A DNA stretch of 64,000 nucleotides from Lampris incognitus (Eukaryota > Chordata > Actinopteri > Lampriformes > Lampridae), in the NCBI RefSeq assembly GCF_029633865.1, contig NC_079214.1, positions 18,240,637 to 18,304,636 on the forward strand. Reading direction: 5' to 3'. The notes below the pieces were generated by a model, which worked only from the letters and a program-made list of their open reading frames with translations, searched no databases and was not told the origin of the DNA. Both the position numbers and the translations under genes were made by a program. How positions within the stretch are numbered: position 1 is the stretch's first letter; each line of letters starts with the position of its first letter. Shown piece after piece: positions 13,016 to 27,805 of the stretch.

Positions 13016-14051
13016 GCTCACATGTTTCGTATTGATTTATTTTCCCCAGAACAAGGCAAGTAAATGTAATTTAAATGAGGTAAGAATATGTTCCTGTTGT
13101 TTCTGATGCTCAATATGCTCCCTCGGCGCTCTAAATGTAGGCCCGCTGCCAGTGTGCCCTAGTGCCATTGTCTTCCAGAATAAACCATTTGCCCCAGTCA
13201 CCATCTAAGCCCATGTGCCACCCTTGTCTTGGTTTCTATGGAGACCCCTTCCTCCACACCAAGCATGCGGAGGCGACCCCCCCTCCGGCGGAAGGAGGTG
13301 GAATAACATTGTGGCAAGGCAATCATATACCAACCTCATTTGCATATCCAAACATGAACCATGGACCGTAATGTACTCTGTTTGCTCGCTAAACCTTTCA
13401 CATTATTTGATTAAACTGAGCTGGAAAAGTGGTAGGATGTATTATATATTCCACCATGTTAATTCCAGAATACACACTTCAATACAAGGAAACCAGTTTA
13501 GAAAAAAATGAAAGAAAACACAAAGTTTTTATGCATGAATAAGTTAAAACTTTATTTTATTTTTTTAGCAGAATTTATTTTTGCACAATACATATCATAT
13601 TTCTTCATATGCTGGACGCTTGTGCCTTGGTTGATATGGTTTTGCTAGAACTCTTCCAGATGGGGACGCTGTCATAACCAACTGTCAGTCTACAGTAGTG
13701 TTGGTCCTGTGGTACTACTAGTCGATGATAAGTCTTACCTCTTCGAGAAGCGTACTGCCGTTAGATGAAGTCTAGTGTCTCTGACCTTGACTGAGCGTTG
13801 CCACCACTGAGGCTGCTGTGGTCAGCAATAAAAGAAAATATCATCGCATCACCTCGAGACTGTGAACTCTGTAGCCTCGAGGTAAGAACATAGACAACAG
13901 AAAGAGGGACAGGGGTGATTTGGTTGCATGACTGATTCTCATGACAAATAGTGTCAGGGGCTTTTGAACACTTTATAACAATATAACACTTTATAACAAT
14001 ATAACACTTTATAACAATAGCTTTTATTGCTGCACTATTATGATTTTTTGT
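13016..14051. other. Intergenic DNA
   Basis: No gene or known transposon was recognised. 13975-14020 holds about 2.5 tandem copies of the 20-bp unit ACACTTTATAACAATATA. Confidence 0.5.
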
Positions 14052-14394
14052 GCAGCACGGTGGTTAGCACTGTTGCCTCACAACAAGAGAGTCCTGGGTT
14101 CGAACCCCAGGCCATCCCATGTCCTTTCTGTGTGGAGTTTGCATGTTCTCCCCGTGTCTGCTGTGGGTTTCCTCCGGGTGCTCCGGTTTCCTCCCACCAT
14201 CAAAAAGACATGCATGTTAGGGTTAATACTCCTGCCTGTGCCCCTGAGCAAAGCAGTGGAAAGAAGAACTGGAGTTGGTCCCCGGGTGCTGCGGCTGCCC
14301 ACTGCTCCTATACAATAGGATGGGTTAAATGCAGAAGACAAATTTATTGCAACTGAAAAACTGTACAACGACAAAATAAAGTGGCTTTCTTCTT
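14052..14394 (+). mobile_element. SINE-A2, full copy with tRNA-like head
   Basis: The head GCAGCACGGTGGTTAGCACTG (box A-like) is followed by GGGTTCGAACCCC (box B). The conserved core has GTGGAGTTTGCATGTTCTCC and GGTTTCCTCCGGGTG. The tail has GGATGGGTTAAATGCAGA and AATAAAGTGGCTTTCTTCTT. Two more copies lie at 17590-17927 and 39600-39936. The box B belongs to a SINE promoter; this is not a tRNA gene. Confidence 0.9.
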
Positions 14395-15388
14395 ATGTCC
14401 ACTCCTTTTAGTAAGCTTGTTTTATATAAATACAGTCAGACTTGACTTTCCTTGAGTGATGGGATTTTCAATTTTTTTTTCTTTCATATATCGTTTGCTT
14501 TTCCATTTTGTCTTACTGTTGCTTTTTCTGACGGGACTCCCTTGAAAATTACATGATATCACAAAGGAATGAGCAGATTATGCCTAAATAACAGAGTTTT
14601 ACAGAAAAGCATCGTTTTCCAAACTGCTTTTTAAGTACAACAGACAAAACAAGAGACTAACTTCAGGTCCTGGCTAGTATAATGTATTCTGACACACAGA
14701 AAAATTAACATTTTGCAAGTTACATTATAACAGAAAGAAGGACAGGGCTGACCTTATTACCCCGTGAGGCTAGTCATTGTCATTCTTACGGAGACTGTTG
14801 CTATAGTGGTGACTGACTGCCATACGGTCCCTATGCTGTCCCATTATTAAGCTGCATAGCATCAGAAATACCGTGAAGAATCACACCCGAGCAACTCACC
14901 AAGTAGGACCTACTTCCAACAATAAGCAGATGTCGAAAAAAAAAATCTTGCCGCTTCTGTAAAACCTGAGGATGTGAGAAACGTGACAGAGAAATCCGTG
15001 TTGTCGCTGTCCTCCGGTTGCTTGAAGACATAATGACAAAACTGTCGTTTTTTGGTAAAGCAAGTCATTATTCAAGATCATGTCACTTGTTTAAACATGA
15101 TGCAGAAATGTAATGTTTCATGCAACATCATTTAATTTGTGACGGTTTGGAGGTCATTTGAGCAGCAGTGGGACTACGCCTGATTTTATCTCATCTCATT
15201 TGAATGAACGAAGAAAATATAAGCTTTAGGCCTGAATCAAAGATTAAACGACTTGCTTAGTTATATATACTTTGCAGCACAATGGAGTTGTCCATAGAGC
15301 CATTTGCCAACTAATCACATCTAAATTCCCTCCAAAGTTAAAACAAACCCAGTTTGTTTCCAAAGAAGAAGAAGTAAGACCAACTTAC
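14395..15388. other. Intergenic DNA, nothing firm
   Basis: No known repeat was recognised. A minus-strand frame near 14831-15081 overlaps a possible acceptor (TTTCTCACATCCTCAG) but shows no recognisable domain. Confidence 0.4.
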
Positions 15389-15575
15389 CATGGTCTGCCA
15401 AGAGAAACTCCGAAAACCTCACACAGCTTGGCTCAAGCCTGACAAGTTTACTATCGTAATTGGCCTCAGTGGGCAGAGCATCAAATGTGCGAATAATTTT
15501 TGTCTGGAATCGGCCTATTCTATCTTTGGCTGTCTTGGCCAGCTCTGTTTGGCTTGTTTTTGTTGTGAATAGAAA
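15389..15575 (-). pseudogene. Minus-strand exon-like segment with strong donor
   Basis: The minus frame reads through KTSQTELAKTAKDRIGRFQ and DALPTEANYDSKLVRLEPS without a stop. It then meets ATG|GTAAGTTGG, a near-perfect U2 donor, at 15387-15388. The composition looks protein-like. I do not recognise a domain. It may belong with the C2H2-type relic upstream on the same strand (17270-18158) or be independent. Confidence 0.35.
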
Positions 15576-15589
15576 ACAGTCCCCAGTGT

Positions 15590-16460
15590 AATAGCATCCT
15601 GTGATTCCTGGGGGCACATATTGTGTTATCCTGAACATAACTACTTTAAATGTGGTAATGAAATACCAATGCACAATCACAGCACCACAAATCTCTTCAC
15701 AACGCTTTAAGAAGATTACTGTGATATTTACAGGAAATTGCTGGCAGCTAGTGGCCAGAAAGATACTGTCATTGAGTTCACTGGTATGTTGTGATATAAT
15801 TACAGTACCATTTGTATTACTGTAATATCTAACACACGTTTGTACTGTACTCTCAAACCAGTAAATCTGTACTGAAAGTGCAGTAAATCCACTGTAAAAA
15901 AAAAAATGCTGTGAAATCTGGCATCCGGGTAGTATAGCGGTCTACTCTGTTGCCTACCAACACGGGGATCACCAGTTCGAATCCCCATGTTACCTCCGGC
16001 TTGGTCAGGCATCCCTACAGACACAATTGGCTGTGTCTGCGGGTGGGAAGCCGCAGCGCCTCCTCTGGTCAGTCGGGGCACCTGTTCAAAGGGGGGGGTG
16101 GAACTGGGGGGAATAGCGTGATCCTCCCACGTGCTACGTCCCCCTGGTGAAACTCCTCACTGTCAGGTGAAAAGATGTGGCTGGTGACTCCACATGTATT
16201 GGAGGAGGCATGTGGTAGTCTGCAGCCCCCCCCCCCCCCGGATCGGCAGAGGGGGTGGAGTAGTGACCAGGATGGCTCGGAAGAGTGGGGTAATTGGACG
16301 GGTACAACTGGGCAGAAAAAGGGGGGGAAAATCCCCCCAAAAAAATGCTGTGAAATTTACAGCATTTTACTGGTAGCTAGTTGCCAGTAAGTTACTGTAA
16401 CTATACTTACAGTAGATTACTGTATTTTTAATTACAGTACTGTCATCATTGTTTTGTACA
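15590..16460. mobile_element. ATTACAGTA-rich element split by a SINE
   Basis: Both sides of the SINE at 15921 carry short repeats of the type ACAGTAAATCCACTGTAAA, TTACAGCATTTTACTGG and TTACAGTAGATTACTGTA. These resemble a fish MITE built of self-complementary TACTGTAA blocks. A small related piece lies near 18600-18690. Ends are approximate. Confidence 0.55.
15921..16338 (+). mobile_element. SINE-B copy 1 (tRNA-derived), with target duplication
   Basis: The head GGTAGTATAGCGGTCTACTC (box A-like) and CAGTTCGAATCCCC (box B) are followed by the SINE body: ACAGACACAATTGGCTGTG, GGGGGAATAGCGTGATCC, GTGAAACTCCTCACTGTC and ACTCCACATGTATTGGAGG. The element is flanked by AAAAAATGCTGTGAAATCTG on the left (to 15920) and AAAAAATGCTGTGAAATTTA on the right (from 16339), a target-site duplication of about 19 bp. 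The family name is unknown to me. Confidence 0.88.
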
Positions 16461-17269
16461 ATTTGTTAATTGTTTTTAGAGTTTCTAAAAACCTTCTCTT
16501 TTCTTTCTCTCCGTCCTCCTTGTTTTGACTTTCTGCCCTACCTATGGAATTAACATGTGCCATATCCAGTTCTTTCTCCGTGTCTTGTTTATTGTACACA
16601 TTTTAACAGACGCAGAAAAGCTGCCGTCTTTGGACGTGTGCATTTTTAAAAACAACGGTAACAATGAAATTCATTATCTTTAGATTTATTACCATTACCT
16701 ATAATCGAAACCTCACCTGCACCTAGTCCTTCTGCCAACTGAAGTCCCTGATAAAGTCCTATATGAAGGAGATGGCACGAGGGTTCATAGCTGAGGTCTT
16801 CTGCTGAACCATCCTGCCAGTCTTGTGGCTCATTTGTGCCTTGGCACCGCACTTGCTGGAATCAGGAGTAATCCTGACTGGGAACCCATTAAATATGAGA
16901 CGTTAATATGAATATGTATAAACACGTATCGTCTTTGGATGTGCACATCGAGATCAGCCACTCGTAGGCTGAGGAACGATAAGCCACTTGATCAGCGCAG
17001 GGCCAAACTGGTCTTTTAAAGGCTCGGACCAACACAGAAGTTCTAATATCTATAATAAGGGCGGTATCTCTTCATTTGAAATCTTAACCCTACTGAAGGA
17101 TGTAAAAATCAACTAAATATTGGTCAGGGACATGTTCACGAGGCCTAATAGGAGGCAAATGCCAACTGTGTGACATCATACCCACCTCATCACATAAGTG
17201 GTATGACGTGCATAGTCTCATCTACTCAATGAGAAAAAACAACAACAACAACATTACAAACAAACATAG
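16339..17269. other. Intergenic DNA with one exon-like minus-strand stretch
   Basis: On the minus strand about 16865-16717 is open (CHLLHIGLYQGLQLAEGLGA) and ends at GTGCAG|GTGAGG, a good donor. No domain was recognised. The rest shows no gene or known repeat beyond the end of the ATTACAGTA element. Confidence 0.35.
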
Positions 17270-18158
17270 CTTCCTAATCTGAATTTCAGGCACATTCCAC
17301 TCTGTTAGGTCTTTGTGCATTCTGGCCTGAAGGTGGGTGAAGTTATTGTGTACTCCCTGAAACGCTTCAGTTAAGGTCTGAATTACACTGGCTGGTAAAA
17401 GCATTTTAGCCTGCATTCCAAAAACACAAAACAAAACAAAACAAAACATGGCAAGATTCTTCATGAAATCATTACCGTACGCTTCATCGTTTGAGTTTTT
17501 ATTCCCATCACCCAAGTCTGTCTCAGATTTAACAAGTTTAACTGTTTATGGAACGACTCACGCCTGTGTTGCAGCAGAAAACAAAAACCCCGCTTTATTT
17601 TGTTATTGTACAGGTTAGAGTGAATTTGTTTTCTGCATTTAACCCATCCTATTGTATAGGAGCAGTGGGCAGCTGCAGCGCCCGGGGACCAACTCCAGTT
17701 CTTCTTTCCATTGCCTTGCTCAGGGGCACAGACAGGAGTAGTAACCCTAACATGCATGTCTTTTTGATGGTGGGAGGAAACTGGAGCACCCGGAGGAAAC
17801 CCACACAGACACGGGGAGAACATGCAAACGCCACACAGAAAGGACCTGGGACGGCCTGGGGTTCGAACCCAGGACCTACTTGCTACGAGGCCACCAATGC
17901 TAACCCCTGGGCTACCGTGCTGGCAGTGCTACTAGAGGCATGGCGCCCACATGGGGGATAAGGAGATGTGCTTTTGTGCTTCCTGCTCAAGTGTGAGGAA
18001 AAATATGATCGTACACGGAAATACTTTGAATACAGGCATGAAGCTTTTCTTCCATCTCTAATATGCCACTGAAAATGCTCATATAAGGTTGAAAAAACTG
18101 CCGACACAAAACTACATTCATCAGTTCTGTAGGCCAAGTCAACCCCTTCGATGTGCAT
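17270..18158 (-). pseudogene. C2H2-type transposon-like gene relic, split by a SINE
   Basis: Minus strand, two coding-like blocks. Block 1 (18158-17942) reads TLYEHFQWHIRDGRKAS and then FRVRSYFSSHLSRKHKS, a zinc-finger-like pattern with H-x-H and HLSRKH spacing, although expected cysteines are altered. Block 2 (17410-17270) follows an acceptor-like TTTTTGGAATGCAG and reads AKMLLPASVIQTLTEAFQG then VHNNFTHLQARMHKDL. Both match, in order, an unnamed repetitive fish protein family in which C2H2 fingers precede a LLPASVIQ helix. A SINE-A2 (17590-17927) sits between them. Missing cysteines and the insertion suggest it is dead. The family assignment is from memory. Confidence 0.55.
17590..17927 (-). 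mobile_element. SINE-A2 copy
   Basis: The reverse complement begins CCAGCACGGTAGCCCAGGGG and carries the GGGTTCGAACCCC-type box B, the GTTTGCATGTTCTCCCCGTG core and the GGATGGGTTAAATGCAGA tail ending in AATAAAGCGG. It interrupts the C2H2-type relic on the same strand. Confidence 0.88.
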
Positions 18159-18985
18159 TTGGTTTTATGTTACCTGTCCCCTTGTGGGATTGGTACATGT
18201 ACAACTTAAGTTCACAAAGTGACACACACGTAGTAGGGCATTTTGCTATCCCACATGGAAGTCTAAAGTTTGCAAGATCTCTGTGTATGTTAGCCTATCA
18301 AGCAAATTAGAGCTGCATAATAAAAAACATTTTGATAGAGTTTAATGCTGGGTTGCCAATTAACTATCACCAGCTAGCTAACATTAGCTGGATAATTTAT
18401 GATCAAGGGAGACTATAGAACTCATTCAAAGTTAATGTTATAGTGAAGCAAAGTGGTTTAGCTTGGACTATACAGTACTTACAGATTTCCTGGCTCGCAA
18501 TGATGTTGGAATACCTTCGTCTGTGCAACACTCAACCCTGATAAGCCGCCGTACGGTGTGCAGGATTCCCCAGGGAGCAGAGCTCTTCCATGCCACGAAA
18601 ACTGCTGAGGCATGGCAGAGCTGCACTGTACAATAAGTTACTGTCCACAACACAGTAACTTATGGTGGATTTAACAGATATTTGTTACAGTGAACCCTGC
18701 ATGTCTCAACTGGGGTAACAAATTAAAGATGGGCTCAAGCTTGGGTTTCAGTGCATTCTGGGGATTTTGATTTGAAGGACAAGGTTGCCCATATTAGGGG
18801 CAAAATTCGTAACGGGTTACGGTGTCCCGTTGGCTAAATAAGCCTTGTGGTATTTGTTGGAAATATCTTGCATCACACATTTCAGCTTTACCTACAGTAT
18901 GCCACCTTGATGGTCCACAACGGCCACCCCACAAGCCTTACATAGCAACAGCTGATCACTTTTCTACTTAATTATGCACATGCCT
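18159..18985. other. Intergenic DNA; one exon-like minus-strand stretch
   Basis: The minus strand from about 18622 to 18483 is open after an acceptor-like TTATTGTACAG and ends at AAATCT|GTAAGTACTG, a strong donor. The encoded residues show no domain I recognise. A piece of the TACTGTAA element lies at about 18600-18690. Confidence 0.35.
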
Positions 18986-19135
18986 GGGCACCCCAGTAGC
19001 TCACCTGGTGGAGCGCGTACCACATATCAAGGCTGAGTCCTTACCGCAGTGGCCTGGGTTGGAATCCAGCCTGGGCTCTTTGCTGCATGTCATCCTCTCT
19101 CAGAAATGCCAAAAAATAACCTTTAAAAAGAAAAA
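18986..19135 (+). mobile_element. SINE-C fragment (tRNA-derived)
   Basis: CAGTAGCTCACCTGGTGGAG is a good box A and GGTTGGAATCC a near box B. Then comes CTTTGCTGCATGTCATCCTC, a very common fish SINE body motif. Diverged. Confidence 0.7.
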
Positions 19136-21080
19136 TGATGCACATACCTACACATACAAGGACCCAAAAAAAAAAAACAGCCTAAATTTACCATCATAGT
19201 ACTGACACATGCCAATAGTGTGTGGCTAAATTGATCTAAGCTGTTTGCTTTAGGTGGCGGTTGCGTTGTGAGCTGATTGGTGAGCAGCTGGTAGTTTGTG
19301 TTCATTATGTCATGGCAGCTGCGGCGAAACACTGGAGAATTGCAGTACAGGAGAATTACAGCAGGACCACAACCATGTAGAATGCAGCAACGCTATTAGC
19401 TTTCCAATCCGATCACATGATCCACTGGTCCAGAAATTTGTTTCAATCAGACTACTGGGAAATGCATACCCCGTTTCATTTCATCAGTTCAAATCAATCT
19501 CTTTTTCCCCTCAGCATTAAATGAATACACTCGGGGCAAATGACAAGTCACACAGAATGTCATTACCAGAGGAAATCCCTTTATTTTTCACGCCTTTACA
19601 ATTGTAATGTGTTCCTCCTCATGTGACAGACAATGAAATGCTGTATTGTGACACACTATTCGTTTCGGGGAAGGAAAAAAAAGAAGCTTCTTGATATTCA
19701 ACAGCCAATTTTTTTAGGGGTTGCAGACACTTCACTCATCCTCTCTGTTTTTGTCGTCAAGCGAAACAGTGGGAAAAGCAAGGGAGATTCAGCAGAGGAA
19801 GCACTGGAGGGATTTGAACCTACAACAGGCTGGTTAAGGAGTATGTGTGGCCCCAGAAGCGCCGAGTTAACTATCTAAAAGAATATTTTATACACATTTA
19901 AGCAATGCAAGTGATTCAACCTTCAGTGAAGCATATTGAAAATGACTCATGACTTAAACAACAGCCTATATGCTTATTTGCTTGTAAATATCATTTTGCA
20001 CAAGTATATGACAATTTTTGTATGGCTAGAGTCTAGATTCCTATCTTTTGAAAAACAAGGTAGCAAGCTGTTTTATTGCTACTGCCATATTAAAGTGTAA
20101 TAAATACCAGCTGTGTTGCACATGTGCATTTCCAGGAGAGGATATTAACTCAGTCTGACCAGCGAAAGCTTGCACCTCTGTATGTTTTTCCTCCCCGGCC
20201 CAACATGCACCAGGGTATGCAGGATGTACAGTACACGAGGATGCTGTGGGTGTCAGTGATGCTGCGAGCGCTGTGCAGAGCGAGTCTTTGTCTGCTCCAG
20301 GAAGGCTGGGCTCCAGCTGGCTCCCACTATATGTTTGTATGCGAAAGTCAGCAGGTCCCTCAGCACATGGTGCAGGAGGCAAGCTGATTGACTGGGATGC
20401 ACACACCCCACCCTTTCCTTGTTCACTCCCCCTCCCCTGTTCTTGCTCAGGGAGCACATGGGCCATCCCTGGTCTCCATTTTTATCCAGACCTGCTCTCC
20501 CCTCACAAGCATTCATGTGGCCGTGCTGGCCCACGCATGGGTTTGCATACACATTGGTGCCTGTGCATGCTCACAAATGTTTTCTCATCAGCATGTGTAG
20601 ACACACACATGATATCGATCCTGCTTAGATGGCACAGATGCAGTATCTTTAGTAAATGAACTGTCAAAGCACGCTATTTGTGTGTTAAAATCTGTGCACC
20701 GAACGTTTTGTGTTTTTGTTTTTGTTCTTTCTTTCTTCTTCTGTCAACCCCTTGTAAAATTGCTTATTAGAAGGCGGGGTAAGCAACGTTCTGAGTGAAT
20801 TCTGAGAAAAGGAAAAGGGGGTGTAAGGAACTAAACGTCCTTTTGGGCAGATGCTTTTGTGAGAGGGTTTGCACCACGTCCACTTTCGGGCTGGGGGCTT
20901 AAGAGTTTACTGAAAAGCGTGGAGCTGAACAAAAATAAGAGAGGAAGGGGTGTGTTTGCCACAGCTTTTCAGGGCTTCACTCGAAACTTAAAAGCAAACC
21001 AAGCCTGTGCCTGGTAAATGTGTGCATGTATGTATGTGTCCGCGAATAAATAAATAAATAAATATACATAGACACACATG
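19136..21080. other. Intergenic DNA upstream of the igdcc4-like promoter
   Basis: No transposon or gene was recognised with confidence. Several overlapping frames near 20041-20660 on both strands are open, but they have no domain and share the same bases, so they are treated as chance. A box B-like GGATTTGAACC at about 19810 (read on the minus strand) could be a SINE remnant. Confidence 0.4.
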
Positions 21081-21230
<150 letters not shown>

Positions 21231-21339
21231 ACACACATATAAATATATATGTGTGTGTGCGCGCGCGACTGCCAGTGCACGCGCATATGCGTAGTGTGTG
21301 TGCACGTGCATGTGTGTATCAGAAGCTAACACACACAAC

Positions 21340-22160
21340 ATTCGCCCACAACATGGCGATGAAGCGTCGAGAGACACGACAGCTTTCCCCCGAATAATGC
21401 GACCTCATTGTTAGGAAACACAGGGGACCACAATCAGAGAGACCCGAACCCTGGAAAAGACTTCTTTACGCACCGGCGGAGACAATAGCGAATTCAGGCA
21501 TATGCATGTCACTATAACGGTATAGCTGGCTGCACAGACACACGCACACACACGCTGCTTACCCCTCTGGTGGAAATCAAAGGCTTTTCATGGCGGTGGA
21601 GAGTACTATCTGGCTGTTCTGTCTACTTTCGCTGGCATACTGTGGTCCGTTCACGCAAGGTAAATCTCCTTTACTTGGCTTTAATACGTCTGCTCGCTTT
21701 GCCGAGAAGTGTGCAGGTCGCTCAAGTGAGCGACTTGTTCGCCTATAAAGTGCAGCTAATCCGTACGTGCACCTGGGTCGTGATCGTATAATTGGTGGGA
21801 TATTCATTTGGGGGAAACGTTCACCTTGCCTCGCTCGGTGCAATATGCTCCCGCATGTGGGTTCACCTTGTGCAGCCCCTCCGGTCCCGGCCGGAGGGGC
21901 TGCGAGTCGTTTCTTCTTTGCGGTCATTTTTCGGTCAGGACGCGCTTTGTTTGTAAGTTGCACGGTTATTGCCAAGTGTGGTATCCCGTGCAGCGGTGGA
22001 GGCAGCGGCGCATGACCGTTGTTGCAGCGGGGGCGGCCGGAGGTCCTCGAACGGACCGGGGGAAGCGATCCAGCCGGGGGGGACCGGAGACTGTTAAGTG
22101 TTGGGGTCTCCTCTTTGTTGTTCTGGTGGAATTGAGTGACCCGCCGCCGGCTCAATTAAA
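21340..22160 (+). promoter_or_regulatory. CpG-rich block around exon 1 (likely CpG-island promoter)
   Basis: CG dinucleotides are dense here (for example GGTCCCGGCCGGAGGGGC at about 21880 and GGGGGCGGCCGGAGGTCC at about 22028), while the rest of the window is AT-rich and poor in CG. The block covers the signal-peptide exon and its donor, as expected for a vertebrate CpG-island promoter. No TATA box or start site could be fixed. Confidence 0.65.
21590..21659 (+). CDS. igdcc4: igdcc4-like receptor, exon 1 (start codon and signal peptide)
   Basis: An ATG at 21590 opens 23 codons plus one base. The hydrophobic core IWLFCLLSLAYC is followed by GPFTQ, so it encodes a secretory signal peptide for a membrane receptor. 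The exon ends CGCAAG with donor GTAAAT at 21660. The start context TTTTCATGG is good at +4 and weak at -3, but no other in-frame ATG exists in the exon. The leftover G joins AG at 54832 to give a Glu codon, so the reading frame continues directly into the Ig exon. The CpG-rich setting fits a first exon. The symbol follows from the Ig exon. The length of the 5' UTR is unknown. Confidence 0.7.
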
Positions 22161-22967
22161 ATGTGGTGAATGAAACGTAAGAACTTTTTTTTCTTTTTTT
22201 CTTTTTGTAACAGTTAAAACAGCGCAGGCAGATCGCGTGCATATGCATGCAATATATTCTCATTTTTACTAACTGGCTATAAAAACAAACAAACCAATGG
22301 GATAAGCCTGTGCAGATACTATATTAAATGTCACCCAGAATTATGCTGGGTTTTTTTGGGACCAGTTATTTATTACCACATGATTGGGACAGACTAGTTG
22401 CTGGCCATGTGACCTGGGGGTGAGCTGCGGCTGCTAAAAGCGGTTCAGTCTCACAGACGTTGCGGTGGGCTCTCGGTCCAGAAGGGAAACGGAGACGGCC
22501 CACACACAGGCGAAGACGAGTGGGTGAGAGACTACCCACAGCATTTACATGACATAGAGTCTGGGAGACGAGCCGGAGTGTCAGTGTACACTAGGTAGAA
22601 CACTCTGCCGGAGCCCTCAGGGCAGAGACAGGGTATTTTGCACCGTGTTGAGGCGATTTAGGCTCTTGTTAGTCTATCAAGAGCCAACATACGTTGTACA
22701 TACATAGGATAAATAAGATGTATGCAGAAGTTATGGGTGGCTTGTCTTTGCATATGATCTCTCTGTGGTAATAAGTTGGAATCTGTCAACATATAGTATG
22801 CGGCCACATCTTGATTTGTTCTCTAGATGCAAAACACTGGTAAATACACCAAGCTTCATCACTGCATTAACATACTGGTATTTATCAAGTGTAATTACTT
22901 GACCGTGACTGCTATTTTCATTATCATTTTCTGAAGGCTATAAAACAAGACTATGGGAAGTCACTGT
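22161..22967. other. Intronic DNA, nothing recognised
   Basis: No repeat family or open frame of note. The first part still lies next to the CpG-rich block. Confidence 0.45.
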
Positions 22968-26184
<3,217 letters not shown>

Positions 26185-26975
26185 GTAACCAAATTTGAAA
26201 AAGGCATGATTGTGGGTGCTAGAGAGCGGGATTGAAGCATTGCCAAGACTGAAGGGTTGCTGGGCTTTCTGAAGGCAGCAATCTCAAAGGTGTACAATGA
26301 ATGGATAATAGCACTAGACACTCAGGCATTTGCAGCGGGCTAAGAAACATCGCTTGACTGTTGATCACTGGAAAAAGGCTGTCTGGTCTGATGGATCGTG
26401 GTTCCAACACTACCACGATGATGGTAGACTCGGGGTATGGCGTGAACAACATGAGGCGATCATGGCCCATCATCCAGAGGTGGAGGTGTAATAGATTGGG
26501 GGGGGGGCACTCAGCTAGCATACACTGGGGCCATTAATACATGTAGATTGATGCCTTGATACTAGATTATACCTTAGCATCATAGCACAGCAGATTCATC
26601 CATTCATGGCCATCATGTACCCCCAAAGAGTTGAGTATTTTCAAGAAGATCTTGCTCCTTCTTATCATGCAAGAATCATCATGTAATGCCTCAAGGAACA
26701 TTCAGATGAAATTACATTAATGACCTGGCCCTACAGTCTCAGATATCAGTCCCACTGAGCACCTTTGAGATGAACTCGAGCACAGCAGTTGCAGAAGGCA
26801 TTATCAACAGTCCGTGTACATAGGCGCCTTAATACAAAATCCCCTATTTGGGATGGAACCGGTATGTGGAAGGACCTAAATGAAGTAATTTGTCATCTTT
26901 GCAAACGAAAGATTCTAACACTGCCAATTTGCCCGTGTATTAATGTGAAAATCTAATTTCTGAAACAATAAAGCC
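26185..26975 (+). pseudogene. Tc1-like transposase relic
   Basis: Near 26190 the frame reads TKFEKGMIVGARE, matching the N-terminal helix region of Tc1/mariner transposases. 26325-26480 reads HLQRAKKHRLTVDHWKKAVW then SDGSWFQHYHDDGRLGVWRE, corresponding to the W-S-D-E-S-x-F catalytic region with the Glu changed to Gly. 26590-26690 reads QIHPFMAIMYP and EYFQEDLAP, corresponding to the FQQDNA catalytic block. Stops and frameshifts occur throughout. Terminal inverted repeats were not located. Confidence 0.7.
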
Positions 26976-27805
26976 TATAGGCTACTCTTCTTCAATTAAA
27001 CAAAATAAATCACCTTGAGATCTTTTCTAAGCAATACGCTGCAAAGACAGGCTGAACTGCTGCCTGACACGATGTGACAAAAAAAAGAAAAGAAAAATCT
27101 GATTGTGCCAGAGAGGAACGCCTCCGCTTGCAGCCTCCAAATGAACAAACAGGTGCTATGCTATTAAATGATCAGGGTGCACAACTGCACATACAGTTTT
27201 GAGTTCTAGTTCTCTTATGATTTATGAATTTATGTTGTTTTTCAGCACCAATCGATCGGACAGCAACCACTAAAGATGTCTTAATTGTCATTTAGTCATT
27301 GCCCTGTTTTATGAAACTTGTCTGAAATCAGTGCAACAAGAACATGCATATGACCCAACTCCATCTGCCAGTTCCTATTTGTACTTGCTTTGAATTGCGC
27401 TTCGCAGGTTATTATTTACCGAGTTGAATTTCCAAGGACGCAGACCATTATCATTAGCAGAATAAAAAGGACGAAAATTGCACCAAAAAAAAAGCCCCAA
27501 AAAACCACCTGCTGATTGGACTCAGCCGTGTAAAAGCACATCACCAAGCGGGCTCTGACAACCCACTTGGGAAAACGTGTCTCGTGAGGTCCTTGGTCCT
27601 TGGTCAGAGCCCGGGGCCCGGGGACTTAAGCCCGTGCATTAAGGCTCCCATATCCGTGTATAAAATGATCATACAAAATGTGTTTGGTGAAGAGAACTGA
27701 ATTTTTTTCTAACATAGAGATATTCGGGGTTTTTTTTCTCTCAGTTTTTCAGGCTTCAATTGAAAAATACATGTCAATGTCAACTGCTGATTGACAGCTG
27801 ATTAG
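26976..27805. other. Intronic DNA, nothing recognised
   Basis: No known repeat or open frame. 27575-27630 has a short GC-rich patch (CAGAGCCCGGGGCCCGGGGAC). Confidence 0.5.

Noticed and set aside
14090..14110. tRNA gene suggested by GGGTTCGAACCCC
   Set aside because: This is the box B of a SINE-A2 head. There is no complete cloverleaf, and the same sequence recurs in other SINE copies. The same holds for the box B motifs at about 15975, 52620, 19055 and 61230.
20041..20660. Overlapping frames of 90-141 codons on both strands upstream of the promoter
   Set aside because: Several frames share the same bases without any recognisable domain or exon signals, so I read them as chance.
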